From: an uncultured Alphaproteobacteria bacterium | Lineage (GTDB): Bacteria; Pseudomonadota; Alphaproteobacteria; RF32; CAG-239 | Direction of reading: 5' to 3' | Assembly: GCA_947588655.1 (NCBI GenBank) | Contig: CANPYS010000006.1 | Coordinates: 1-61,016, forward strand | DNA: 61,016 nt | In this document: positions 20,202 through 28,753 of the stretch, in pieces | How the letters are laid out: each line of letters starts with the position of its first letter | How positions within the stretch are numbered: the stretch's first letter is position 1 | The notes under the pieces: model-generated | What the model was told of the DNA's origin: nothing | Database searches by the model: none | What the model saw: the letters and a program-made list of their open reading frames with translations, nothing else | Translations under genes and position numbers: made by a program

Positions 20202-20696
20202 ATGAGCGTCAAATTCAAAATCGGGGTTGATTATCATGGTGTGATTACCGCTAACCCCTCGTTTTTTAAAGATTTTAACCGCTTGGCTTTGGAACACGGC
20301 GGTGGTATTTTTGTTTTGACTGGTGGTAAAAAGCAAGATGTTGTACGTTTTTTGAAAGCGCATCAAATTTTGTATTCTGATGTGTGGTCTATATTAGATT
20401 TTTATGATGTTCAACATTTAGTTACTTATTTTGATGACGGCTCTTTTAAGGTTGATGACAATCTGTGGAACACCGCCAAAGCGGCTTATTGCCTTGAAAA
20501 CAAGATAGATTTTCATATTGATGATTCGCCTTTATATGCTAAGGCTTTTCAAACGCCTTTTTGCCTTTATGATATTGGCGCTAAAATATGCCAAGTGCAA
20601 GATTCCAACGGTTTAAAAATAGACTTTAAACAAGCCCCAGAGAAGGTTTTAGGCGATATTTTGGAACATATCGGACTTCAAAAACCAAAATTTTAA
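20202..20696 (+). CDS. HAD-like hypothetical protein
   Basis: KIGVDYHGVITANP, HIDDSPLYAKAF. Confidence 0.6.
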   Translation: MSVKFKIGVDYHGVITANPSFFKDFNRLALEHGGGIFVLTGGKKQDVVRFLKAHQILYSDVWSILDFYDVQHLVTYFDDGSFKVDDNLWNTAKAAYCLENKIDFHIDDSPLYAKAFQTPFCLYDIGAKICQVQDSNGLKIDFKQAPEKVLGDILEHIGLQKPKF

Positions 20697-20808
20697 GCAT
20701 TTCCCTTCATTTGATTTTTGATTTGAAATTAACTTGCCCTCAAACTTAGAGCCATAAAAAACACCAAAAGTAATTGGTGTTTGGAAGGCGAGATAACATT
20801 CCCCACAA

Positions 20809-20893
20809 CGTCACTCTGACGACCGTAGGGAGGAAGAGTCCAGGACACCCCTCTCATCGTCACTCTGAGCGTCAGCGAAGAGTTTAGGACAAT
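20809..20893 (+). repeat. Two dispersed palindromic repeat copies
   Basis: cgtcactctgacgaccgtagggaggaagagtccaggaca and cgtcactctgagcgtcagcgaagagtttaggaca; same family as 776-1008. Confidence 0.85.
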
Positions 20894-20990
20894 AATTTAG
20901 CTAATTATCCCCAAAAAAAGTTTTTATACACTTCGCAATTTTCATAAATTAAAAAGCATCAAATGCCTTGAGACAGTTGACTTTTCGGGG

Positions 20991-21114
20991 TTTAAAAAAC
21001 ATTGAAAAAAAACGAACGTTAAATTTCAATGTTTTTAAATAAAGGATATTGACATTTTTAGAGCTTTCAGATAGATTGATTTCAGACGTTCGTTTTTTGA
21101 CAATGTTTTTTAAA
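20991..21114 (+). promoter_or_regulatory. Putative invertible promoter module 3, promoter facing the OMP gene (ON)
   Basis: 28-bp near-perfect inverted repeat 20992-21019 / 21086-21113 enclosing TTGACA (21049-21054), 17-nt spacer, TAGATT (21072-21077). Confidence 0.65.
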
Positions 21115-21157
21115 AAAAGAACGCTCTAAATGTTCTAACTTTATAAAGGAAACTGAT

Positions 21158-21886
21158 ATGAACAAAACATTATTGTTAGCAAGCGTCGCAACAGCTCTGT
21201 TCGCTATTAGCGCCAACGCAACAGATTTTAACCCTTATGTTTCAGCCAAAGCCGCTTATGGCTTTATGAGAAACAGTGTCAACTTGGGTATGCACTATGA
21301 TAGTGCTAAAGATCGTGATTACAACTACGAAAAAACACACAAAGATAACGTTTGGGGCTTACGTTTGGCCGCTGGTGCGTCAACACCTGTCACACACGGT
21401 AAATTGAGAGCTGAACTGGAATTTGGTTGGAATGACAAAGGTAAAGATTCCAAAGGTGAGTTTGTGTCAACACACGACAACAAGCCTTTACCTTACGACC
21501 TTGATAGCAAGGTAACTGTTTTTTCTAGCATGATTAATGTTTATTATGACATTGATACAGGCACGAAGTTCACACCGTATGTTGGTGCCGGTTTAGGTAT
21601 GGCTCATTTGAAGAACAAGGCGACAGTTTCAGCTTCTTTAGGTGGTCCTCTTTCTTTAAATGATACAGAGGAAGAAAATCATTTGGCATGGAACATTGGC
21701 TTTGGTATGAACTATGCTTTAACCGACAATCTTTCACTTGATTTAGGTTACAGATATAGTGATTATGGTCGTATCAAGAAAGCAATAAGTTATACCTTTG
21801 CTACTCCAAGAGGCACAATGTTTGCCGCGGCTAAAGTTAAAGTGACTGCGCACGAGGCTTTGCTTGGTGTTCGTTACGCTTTCTAA
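21158..21886 (+). CDS. Outer-membrane beta-barrel protein
   Basis: Signal peptide, YYDIDTGTKFTPYVGAGLGMAHL, NLSLDLGYRYSDYG, terminal LLGVRYAF. Confidence 0.85.
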   Translation: MNKTLLLASVATALFAISANATDFNPYVSAKAAYGFMRNSVNLGMHYDSAKDRDYNYEKTHKDNVWGLRLAAGASTPVTHGKLRAELEFGWNDKGKDSKGEFVSTHDNKPLPYDLDSKVTVFSSMINVYYDIDTGTKFTPYVGAGLGMAHLKNKATVSASLGGPLSLNDTEEENHLAWNIGFGMNYALTDNLSLDLGYRYSDYGRIKKAISYTFATPRGTMFAAAKVKVTAHEALLGVRYAF

Positions 21887-21923
21887 GCCTAATTAATTAT
21901 TAATAAAAGTTTTTTTCATGGAG

Positions 21924-21953
21924 AGGGTGCATAAGTAATTATGCACCCTTTTT
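21924..21953 (+). terminator. Terminator after OMP gene
   Basis: AGGGTGCATAA-gtaa-TTATGCACCCT then T-run. Confidence 0.85.
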
Positions 21954-22015
21954 TGTATCCGTCAAATTGAACGATGCATAAAAAAGCCCCGCGTCAAACG
22001 CGGGGTTCTTGCTAC

Positions 22016-22047
22016 AAAAAGCCCCGAAGTTTTTAACTTCGGGGCTT
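22016..22047 (-). terminator. Terminator after the 22052 CDS; a second GC hairpin lies at 21985-22007
   Basis: AAAGCCCCGAAGTT..AACTTCGGGGCTTT stem. Confidence 0.75.
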
Positions 22048-22051
22048 TAGA

Positions 22052-24247
22052 TTACTTGCGATCTTTAACCGCTAGGGCTTCAGGCGCTTTTGGCTTTGCT
22101 GTGATGATTTTTTCCGTCACAGGCTTTGCCACAACGGCTTTCTCCCACGGACTTCTCTTTTCATAGAGTTTTTCGCAGATTGAAAGCCCAACACTTCTTA
22201 AAGCCGTTTCTGTCGGCAAGAACAAATCTTTGCCGCCCTCGGTCTTTTCGCCAGTGTGCGCAATACCGTAAATTGTGCCGTGTTCATCAATCAGCACGCC
22301 ACCAATGGTCATATTCTGAACATCGGTGTCAAGCATAATTTCAGAACCTTTGTCTTCCGAATAACGGAAACCGGTCACTTTGCCGTTGGTGCTGATATAA
22401 TTTTCACCGTCTTGGAAGTTGTTCACATCAAGCATACCCAAAACCATCAAGTTACCTTGACCAACTTGTGGCAAATCCAAGTTCAACGACAACGGCATAT
22501 ATTCGGTTGGCGTATCAAGCTTAACCAGCGCCACATTCTTGCCTGTGTTTACACGCACAACGCGACCTGTAAAGGTTTTGCCGTTGATGGTACGCAGTGA
22601 AATCACATCGCTTTCGCCACCGACCAAGTTAGCTGAGGTCAAGACAAAAGTTTCGCTAATAATCAGCCCTGCGCCTTTTTTGCCTTGCGCACCGTTGATT
22701 TCAACCACTGAGGCACGCAATTTATAAAGATTTTCAGGCGTTAAGGTTTCATAAGGCGGACGATCAATAATGCACATGGCGTCAATAATCTGCGTTTCAG
22801 CATAGACATCATCCACCACAACGCATTGTTGTTGAACAGGTTTGCATTGCTCAAAATCAGGCTTATAGTGGCATTTAACCGGATCAAGCGCGACTTCTTC
22901 ATCAATCAAAGCCTGACGCGCGGCTGTTAATTCTGCCGCTGTTAAACGCACCGCCAACTGGTCTTCAAAGCCAGGCATTGCACGCAAAGTGCTGATAGCA
23001 TCGGCAAAGGCATCTTCAACAAGCTTAATTTCGCCGTTTTCAGTGGCTTCGTTCAAATCAGAATAACCATTCGTGTCGCCTTCCCATAAAACTGTGTCTT
23101 TGGTCAGGTTTGTTAAGCGCCAATGCACCAACATATCGGCAGAACCCGAACGAACATTGCCACTTTTAGCCTCGTCCCAATTGTACGCATCGCAAACATC
23201 TAAATTCAGGCTCTTGATTTCAGCCGTTAAGATATATTCCGGCAAAGGTGTCGGCGTTGTTTGGAGGCACAAGTCATCAGGAACATTGATAATTTTGTAA
23301 CAATCGCTCGTGGCTTTTTCAAAAACTTTTATAAAGTTCATATCTTTTTCCATAAGGCGACCCTTGTTTAAAACCGCATCATGCTCATAGCGGCGGCATC
23401 CAAAAATCCGGAAACGATAATTGCCGACTTTGGTTTGCTCTTTTGTCTCGGACAAGTTAAAATCAACATGCGCGAGCTGAATAGGCGCTAAATCGCAACA
23501 ATTTGTTTCAGGTAAAGGTAAAGGCGCGGCCAAAGGCAAAGGTTCAGGCATGTCGCAACTGCAACCGCCGGCATTTAAGACTGTTCCGGCACACGGACAA
23601 GAATCTGCTACCAAAACAGGCTCTCTGTTGCAATTTTCGCAAGGTTCATCGCTCACCAACGGACCACTCCTGTTGCACGAATCGCACGATTCGCTTTCCA
23701 AAAGTGTCCCTGAACGGTTACAACTGACGCAATCGCCTCCAGGGAAAAGGCTACCGTCTTTATCAACATAGGATTCATAATAAACAACTTCTTCAACCGG
23801 CTCTTGAACAAAAACAGGGCTATACGCCATAGGCAACGGCTGTGCCAAAGGCTCAGACTGTTGTGGCGGCAAAGGCGCTGGCGTTTGTTCTAAGATTGGC
23901 TCTGGCTGAGGCGGCAAAACGGGGATTATATTTTGCGCCTGCATGGGCGTTCTATTAGAAACAACGCAACTGCCTTGCTTGCCCATAACGGGTGTTCGCG
24001 AGCAACGCATTTTAGGCTGTTGCAAGGTTTGAGGCATATCTTTGTGCCTATTGACCGTTATTTTCTGCACTTTTAGATCTTCAATTTGGCGCAAAGGCAC
24101 ATCATTGCGGCGACGATTCATTAAATCGCGCACAGCGAAGTTCCTTTCAACGTCAGGCTTATTCGGTACACTCCACGCCGCGCTTGAAAACGCAAACATA
24201 GCGACCATAAAACAAAGTATCAATTTATAAGGTTTGTTGTTTATCAT
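22052..24247 (-). CDS. Secreted trypsin-like serine protease with Pro-rich and Cys-repeat N-terminus
   Basis: Signal peptide, CVSCNRSGTLLESESCDSCNRSGPLVSDEPCENCNR repeats, C-terminal S1-like domain (FVLTSANLV, MTIGGVLIDEHGTIYGIAH). Confidence 0.65.
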   Translation of the reverse strand: MINNKPYKLILCFMVAMFAFSSAAWSVPNKPDVERNFAVRDLMNRRRNDVPLRQIEDLKVQKITVNRHKDMPQTLQQPKMRCSRTPVMGKQGSCVVSNRTPMQAQNIIPVLPPQPEPILEQTPAPLPPQQSEPLAQPLPMAYSPVFVQEPVEEVVYYESYVDKDGSLFPGGDCVSCNRSGTLLESESCDSCNRSGPLVSDEPCENCNREPVLVADSCPCAGTVLNAGGCSCDMPEPLPLAAPLPLPETNCCDLAPIQLAHVDFNLSETKEQTKVGNYRFRIFGCRRYEHDAVLNKGRLMEKDMNFIKVFEKATSDCYKIINVPDDLCLQTTPTPLPEYILTAEIKSLNLDVCDAYNWDEAKSGNVRSGSADMLVHWRLTNLTKDTVLWEGDTNGYSDLNEATENGEIKLVEDAFADAISTLRAMPGFEDQLAVRLTAAELTAARQALIDEEVALDPVKCHYKPDFEQCKPVQQQCVVVDDVYAETQIIDAMCIIDRPPYETLTPENLYKLRASVVEINGAQGKKGAGLIISETFVLTSANLVGGESDVISLRTINGKTFTGRVVRVNTGKNVALVKLDTPTEYMPLSLNLDLPQVGQGNLMVLGMLDVNNFQDGENYISTNGKVTGFRYSEDKGSEIMLDTDVQNMTIGGVLIDEHGTIYGIAHTGEKTEGGKDLFLPTETALRSVGLSICEKLYEKRSPWEKAVVAKPVTEKIITAKPKAPEALAVKDRK

Positions 24248-24262
24248 TCAAATTCCCCTTTT

Positions 24263-25789
24263 TTAAGCTGCCGGCTTTATACGGCGATAGTTGAGCGCTT
24301 CGGCAATATGTATTTTAAGCACTTTTGATTCATTTTGCAAGTCCGCAATTGTTCTTGCTAACCGTAAAGTACGATGATATCCTCTTGCCGAAAGCTTAAA
24401 TTTCTCTGCTGATTTTATTAACATATTTTTTGCATCGTTGTCAAGCATTACTGCATTTTCTAATAAATTTGGCTTGATTTGGGCGTTTGTGGACAATTCC
24501 GGAAAGCCAAGGCGTTCAAAGCGCTCTTTTTGGATTTTCCTTGCCGCCACCACGCGTTTAAGCACGGTTGCGGAGCTTTCGCCCTTTTCTTTTTCAAAAA
24601 TATCCCATGGATTAACCGGCGGCACATATACATGAATGTCTATTCTATCCAAAAGCGGTCCGGAAAGCTTGGATTGATATTCTGCCGCGCATCTTGGCGC
24701 TTTGGGGCATTCCATAGACGGAATGCCTAAATTGCCACAACGGCAAGGGTTCATCGCCGCAATCAGTTGAAAACGCGCCGGATAGGTGTGATGATATTCC
24801 GCGCGTGAAATGGTTATACAACCGTTTTCAAGCGGTTGACGCAAAGCCTCAAGCGTGCTTCGGTTAAATTCGGGCAGTTCGTCTAAAAACAAAACGCCGT
24901 TATGCGCCAACGAAATTTCGCCAGGCATCGCCTTTTTGCCGCCACCAACCAACGAAGGCGTTGAGGCATTGTGATGCGGATTGCGATACGGGCGACTCAA
25001 ACTTACCGCGCCATCTTTAAGCATGCCTGAAATGGAGTGAATAATGCTTGTTTCAAGCGCCTCTTCGGGCGTTAAAGGCGGTAAAATAGAAATCAGCCGT
25101 TGCGCCAACATAGATTTGCCTGCGCCAGGTGGTCCTATCATCAGCATATTATGCCCGCCGGCCGCCGCAATCTCAAGCGCGCGTTTGGCGGCTTCCTGAC
25201 CTTTCACATCAGCTAAATCCAAACCTGTTTCAGGACTTTTGACTTGTTTTGCTGTTGGAAAGGGCAGCGTTTGCACGCCTTTTAAGTGATTGATGAGCGA
25301 TAACAAATCAGGCGCGGCAATCACGCTTTTCAAACCGCCCCAAACAGCCTCGCCACCTTGCGATTTGGCGCATATTAACCCCTTTTGAAGCCGATTAGCA
25401 TGAATAGACGCCGGCAAAACGCCATTGACCGGCAAAATGGAGGCATCAAGACCAAGCTCGCCCATAACGACATAATCCGAAAGTTCTTCTTGCGGCAAAA
25501 TGCCCATCGCGCACAAAAGCGCCAAAGCAATCGGCAAATCAAAGTGCGAGCCTTCTTTTAATAAATCAGCCGGCGCTAAATTAATGATAATGCGTTTTGC
25601 CGGCACATTAATGTTAATAGCAGATAACGCCGCGCGAACACGCTCTTTGCTTTCGGCAATTGTTTTATCAGGCAGACCAACAATCGTAAAAGCCGGCATG
25701 CCCGAGGTGACTTGTACCTGTAAATCAATATCTACAACGTCTAAACCTTGAAAAGCAACTGTGTTTATCCGCGCTTGCATTTTTACCAC
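24263..25789 (-). CDS. comM: YifB/ComM family Mg chelatase-like AAA ATPase
   Basis: GPPGAGKSMLAQRL, FLDELPEF, MNPCRCG motifs. Confidence 0.93.
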   Translation of the reverse strand: MVKMQARINTVAFQGLDVVDIDLQVQVTSGMPAFTIVGLPDKTIAESKERVRAALSAININVPAKRIIINLAPADLLKEGSHFDLPIALALLCAMGILPQEELSDYVVMGELGLDASILPVNGVLPASIHANRLQKGLICAKSQGGEAVWGGLKSVIAAPDLLSLINHLKGVQTLPFPTAKQVKSPETGLDLADVKGQEAAKRALEIAAAGGHNMLMIGPPGAGKSMLAQRLISILPPLTPEEALETSIIHSISGMLKDGAVSLSRPYRNPHHNASTPSLVGGGKKAMPGEISLAHNGVLFLDELPEFNRSTLEALRQPLENGCITISRAEYHHTYPARFQLIAAMNPCRCGNLGIPSMECPKAPRCAAEYQSKLSGPLLDRIDIHVYVPPVNPWDIFEKEKGESSATVLKRVVAARKIQKERFERLGFPELSTNAQIKPNLLENAVMLDNDAKNMLIKSAEKFKLSARGYHRTLRLARTIADLQNESKVLKIHIAEALNYRRIKPAA

Positions 25790-26109
25790 CTTGGAACGCG
25801 CTCATCTTTGCGCCAACGCCTTGTGGGATAAGTGTCGGCTTTCAAAAAATCTTTATCTGCGGGAAGTTTTGGAATGTCTGTTAAGCGAACATAACCTTGT
25901 TGTTCATAGTGTTTGGCGCATTCTTCAGCGCTTGTTTCGTTTGTGGCATTGCAATAAACCAACACACGAGATTTGAGGTTTTGAAGCACAATCGTATCGC
26001 GCTCGGGCGGTAAAACAAAGACCAAAGTTTCTTTGGGTTCTGGCTTTTGAGCGCACGCTACCAAAAAGCACAAGCCTAAAAGTCCGCTGATTTTTTGGAT
26101 TTGAAGCAT
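25783..26109 (-). CDS. Small putative lipoprotein
   Basis: Lipobox-like LGLCFLVAC. Confidence 0.55.
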   Translation of the reverse strand: MLQIQKISGLLGLCFLVACAQKPEPKETLVFVLPPERDTIVLQNLKSRVLVYCNATNETSAEECAKHYEQQGYVRLTDIPKLPADKDFLKADTYPTRRWRKDERVPRW

Positions 26110-26221
26110 TTTTCTTCCCCTTTACAATGTTGCTACGCATAATATAATAAAATTATTAAAATAATCTTTATAAAAAATGCTTGCATTTAGAAAGTTTTTG
26201 TGTATAGTGGCATCGTTCCTT

Positions 26222-26269
26222 GCCGCGTTTTAAGGCGCGGCTATACATTAACCAAGGCGTTTAACGCCT
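26222..26269 (+). promoter_or_regulatory. Possible rpsF leader structure
   Basis: GCCGCG-ttttaagg-CGCGGC and AAGGCG..CGCC hairpins in the leader just upstream of rpsF. Confidence 0.35.
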
Positions 26270-26299
26270 ATTTGTTGAGAATCCATAAGGAGTTTTTAT

Positions 26300-26644
26300 A
26301 TGGCTAACTATGAAAGTGTGCTGATTGCACGTCAAGACCTCGGCGCTTCGCAAGTCAACGACATTGTTTCTAATTTGAGCAATGTGTTGCAAAAAGAAGG
26401 CGGCGAAGTTGTTAAAATTGATAACTGGGGGCTTAAAAACCTCGCTTATCGTATTAAGAAAAACCGCAAAGGGCACTATGTTTTGTTAAACATTACCGCT
26501 CCTGCCAAAGCAATTTTTGAATATGAACGTTTGGTGCGCTTAAACGAAGATATTATTCGTTATATGACCATCAAAGTTGATGAATTTAACAACGAGATGA
26601 CTTCAGATGAAGACATTGCCGCTGTTGAAGAAGAAACCGCTTAG
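26300..26644 (+). CDS. rpsF: 30S ribosomal protein S6
   Basis: [14 protein letters not shown]..., [16 protein letters not shown]. Confidence 0.95.
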   Translation: MANYESVLIARQDLGASQVNDIVSNLSNVLQKEGGEVVKIDNWGLKNLAYRIKKNRKGHYVLLNITAPAKAIFEYERLVRLNEDIIRYMTIKVDEFNNEMTSDEDIAAVEEETA

Positions 26645-26651
26645 GAGAAAA

Positions 26652-26879
26652 ATGATGGCAAAACAAACTTTTTTCAAAAGAAAATCTTGTCCTTTTTCCG
26701 GTGAAAACGCTTTGCGTATTGATTATAAAGATGTGAAGTTGCTTTCACGCTTTATTTCTGAAAAAGGTAAAATTATTCCAAGCCGGATTACTTCGGTTTC
26801 GGCCAAAAAACAACGTGAATTGGCTCGCGCCATTAAGCGTGCGCGTTACATCGGCTTGTTGCCGTATGTGGCACAGTAA
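26652..26879 (+). CDS. rpsR: 30S ribosomal protein S18
   Basis: [50 protein letters not shown]. Confidence 0.95.
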   Translation: MMAKQTFFKRKSCPFSGENALRIDYKDVKLLSRFISEKGKIIPSRITSVSAKKQRELARAIKRARYIGLLPYVAQ

Positions 26880-26893
26880 AGGGAGGACGAAAT

Positions 26894-27379
26894 ATGGAAG
26901 TCATTTTGCTTGAACATATTGATAAACTTGGTAAAATGGGCGATAAGGTCAAAGTTAAAAACGGCTTTGCCCGCAACTATCTTTTGCCCCAAGGCAAGGC
27001 TTTGCGCGTTACAGAAGCCAATTTAGCTTATTTTGAAAAACAAAAGGCTGAATTGGAAGCGCACAACAAAGCTTTGTTTGAAACAGCGTCACAAAAGGCT
27101 GAGGCTTTGCAAGGCTTTAAGGCTGTTCTTATCCGTCAGGCGGCTGAAACAGGTCAGCTTTACGGGTCGGTCACCATCCGCGACATTGCCGCCGCAATTA
27201 AAGAGGCTGGCTTTGATGTGGAACGCCGTTTTATTTCCTTGGAAAAGCCCATTAAAGATTTGGGCGTTTATCAGGTAAAGCTCAACCTGCATCCTGAAGT
27301 TTCGCAAACGATTCTGATTAATGTTGCCAGAACCGCTGATGAAGCCGGCAAACAGGAAAAAGCTTTCACGCAAGAATAA
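26894..27379 (+). CDS. rplI: 50S ribosomal protein L9
   Basis: MEVILLEHIDKLGKMGDKVKVKNGFARNYLLPQGKAL. Confidence 0.95.
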   Translation: MEVILLEHIDKLGKMGDKVKVKNGFARNYLLPQGKALRVTEANLAYFEKQKAELEAHNKALFETASQKAEALQGFKAVLIRQAAETGQLYGSVTIRDIAAAIKEAGFDVERRFISLEKPIKDLGVYQVKLNLHPEVSQTILINVARTADEAGKQEKAFTQE

Positions 27380-27393
27380 ACCAAGCTTGCCTT

Positions 27394-27425
27394 AAAAAAT
27401 CCCTGCTTTAAGCGGGGATTTTTTG
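27394..27425 (+). terminator. Terminator after rplI
   Basis: AAATCCC-tgctttaagc-GGGGATTTTTT. Confidence 0.8.
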
Positions 27426-27440
27426 TAAGTGATAAAAAAA

Positions 27441-27466
27441 AACAAGGTGCCTTTCGGCACCTTGTT
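27441..27466 (-). terminator. Terminator after the minus-strand OMP gene
   Basis: AACAAGGTGC-ctttcg-GCACCTTGTT 10-bp stem, T-run on minus strand. Confidence 0.8.
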
Positions 27467-27494
27467 TATATAAAATTACGCTCTTGTTAAAAAC

Positions 27495-28160
27495 TTAAAA
27501 CGTGTATCTCACACCCAATGAAAGTTCGTGTGATTTGGCTTCATACTTATTAATAGAACTTGCATCTCTGTAGCTCACATGACCTTCGTCAATGTAACGA
27601 TAACCAAAATCAACATTGAAATTATTATTCAAGGCATAAGACACGCCGGCACCAATTTGCCAAGCAAAAGTATTGCGGCTATCGCTTGCGATTGCCGGTC
27701 TCTTGCTACCATCCTTTTCTACATAAAACCCTTCTTCTTGGGCTTCCAAGTGTGCAATACCAATACCTGCGCCAATATAAGGTGTAAATTTAGTGTCTGT
27801 GTTAATGTCATAATAAGCATTAATCATCGCAAATTTGTTTTCCACAGATAATTCTGCGGTGCTATATGGAGAACGAAAATCTTTTTTAGCATCTTTTTTT
27901 AAGTTTAATTCAAGTTCTGTTCGCACAGGACCCGCCTTGATACCATAAGCCAAACTGCCGCCCCAGACGTTATCAGAAAATTTGACACTACCTTTAGAAT
28001 TGTTATCCCAAAGTTTGGTATATCTCATATCATGTGAGGCAAAGCTATAGTTGACTTTTGCCGAAACATATTGCTTATAATCAAAATGATAATCAAACGC
28101 ATTGGCGTTGGCAGAAAAAATAAATGTCGCAACACCAGCAAGTAATAAAGTTTTTTTCAT
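27495..28160 (-). CDS. Outer-membrane beta-barrel protein, paralogue of 21158
   Basis: MKKTLLLAGVATFIFSANANAF, YYDINTDTKFTPYIGAGIGIAHL, LSLGVRYTF. Confidence 0.85.
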   Translation of the reverse strand: MKKTLLLAGVATFIFSANANAFDYHFDYKQYVSAKVNYSFASHDMRYTKLWDNNSKGSVKFSDNVWGGSLAYGIKAGPVRTELELNLKKDAKKDFRSPYSTAELSVENKFAMINAYYDINTDTKFTPYIGAGIGIAHLEAQEEGFYVEKDGSKRPAIASDSRNTFAWQIGAGVSYALNNNFNVDFGYRYIDEGHVSYRDASSINKYEAKSHELSLGVRYTF

Positions 28161-28200
28161 GTGGAATTCCTTTATAAAAATTTAAGCCCATCCTGAAGGG

Positions 28201-28330
28201 TGGTCGGAGAGTTCGTAAATCAAATCTACTCAGATGATTCTTTTAGCCTTTCAAAGCACATTCTTTCAGAGATTGAATATGTTTCTTGGACATTCGCTAA
28301 AAGCTCCCCGACCAAAAGATGATCGGGGAT
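28201..28330 (-). ncRNA. Candidate structured leader RNA upstream of the 28160 OMP gene
   Basis: Stems 28201-28211/28304-28314 and 28240-28247/28296-28303; competing stem 28306-28311/28323-28328. Confidence 0.4.
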
Positions 28331-28552
28331 ATATTTATTATCAGCCGCTTTTGGGCAGCAGATAATTTGACGATGTTATACCCTAACACCGAAGTAGATT
28401 TGAGCTTACGACAGCTCTTTTGCACCGAACAGGCACTCAGTTGCCAAAGAACCTCCAGCAACGACTTTATTTTAGCGATAAAATTTCAAAATGCAATAAA
28501 AAAATAATTGGTGTTTTGAAAGCGCGATAACATTCCAAAAAGCTAAAAAAGC

Positions 28553-28710
28553 AAGGAAAATCAAGGGATAACGACAAAAATCAACTATCTCAAAAAAACG
28601 TACCTTTAAATGATACAATTGTCAAGTTTTTTTATTGTCGTAAAATCAAGCACTTAGGTTTTTAAAAATGCCCCAAAAAAATGCACATTTAAACGTACGT
28701 TAAAATTAGA
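28553..28710. promoter_or_regulatory. Putative invertible promoter module 2, core inverted relative to module 1
   Basis: Flank matches the reverse complement of about 691-745; core matches 599-686 in the same plus-strand orientation. Half-sites AAACGTACCTTTAAA and TTTAAACGTACGTTAAA. Confidence 0.65.
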
Positions 28711-28753
28711 TACCTGAATGTATCAGGTTAACTTAACAAAAAGGAGAAAAACA

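Noticed and set aside
28319-28507. 62-aa ORF in the intergenic region
   Set aside because: No convincing RBS or protein-like composition; overlaps the structured leader region.
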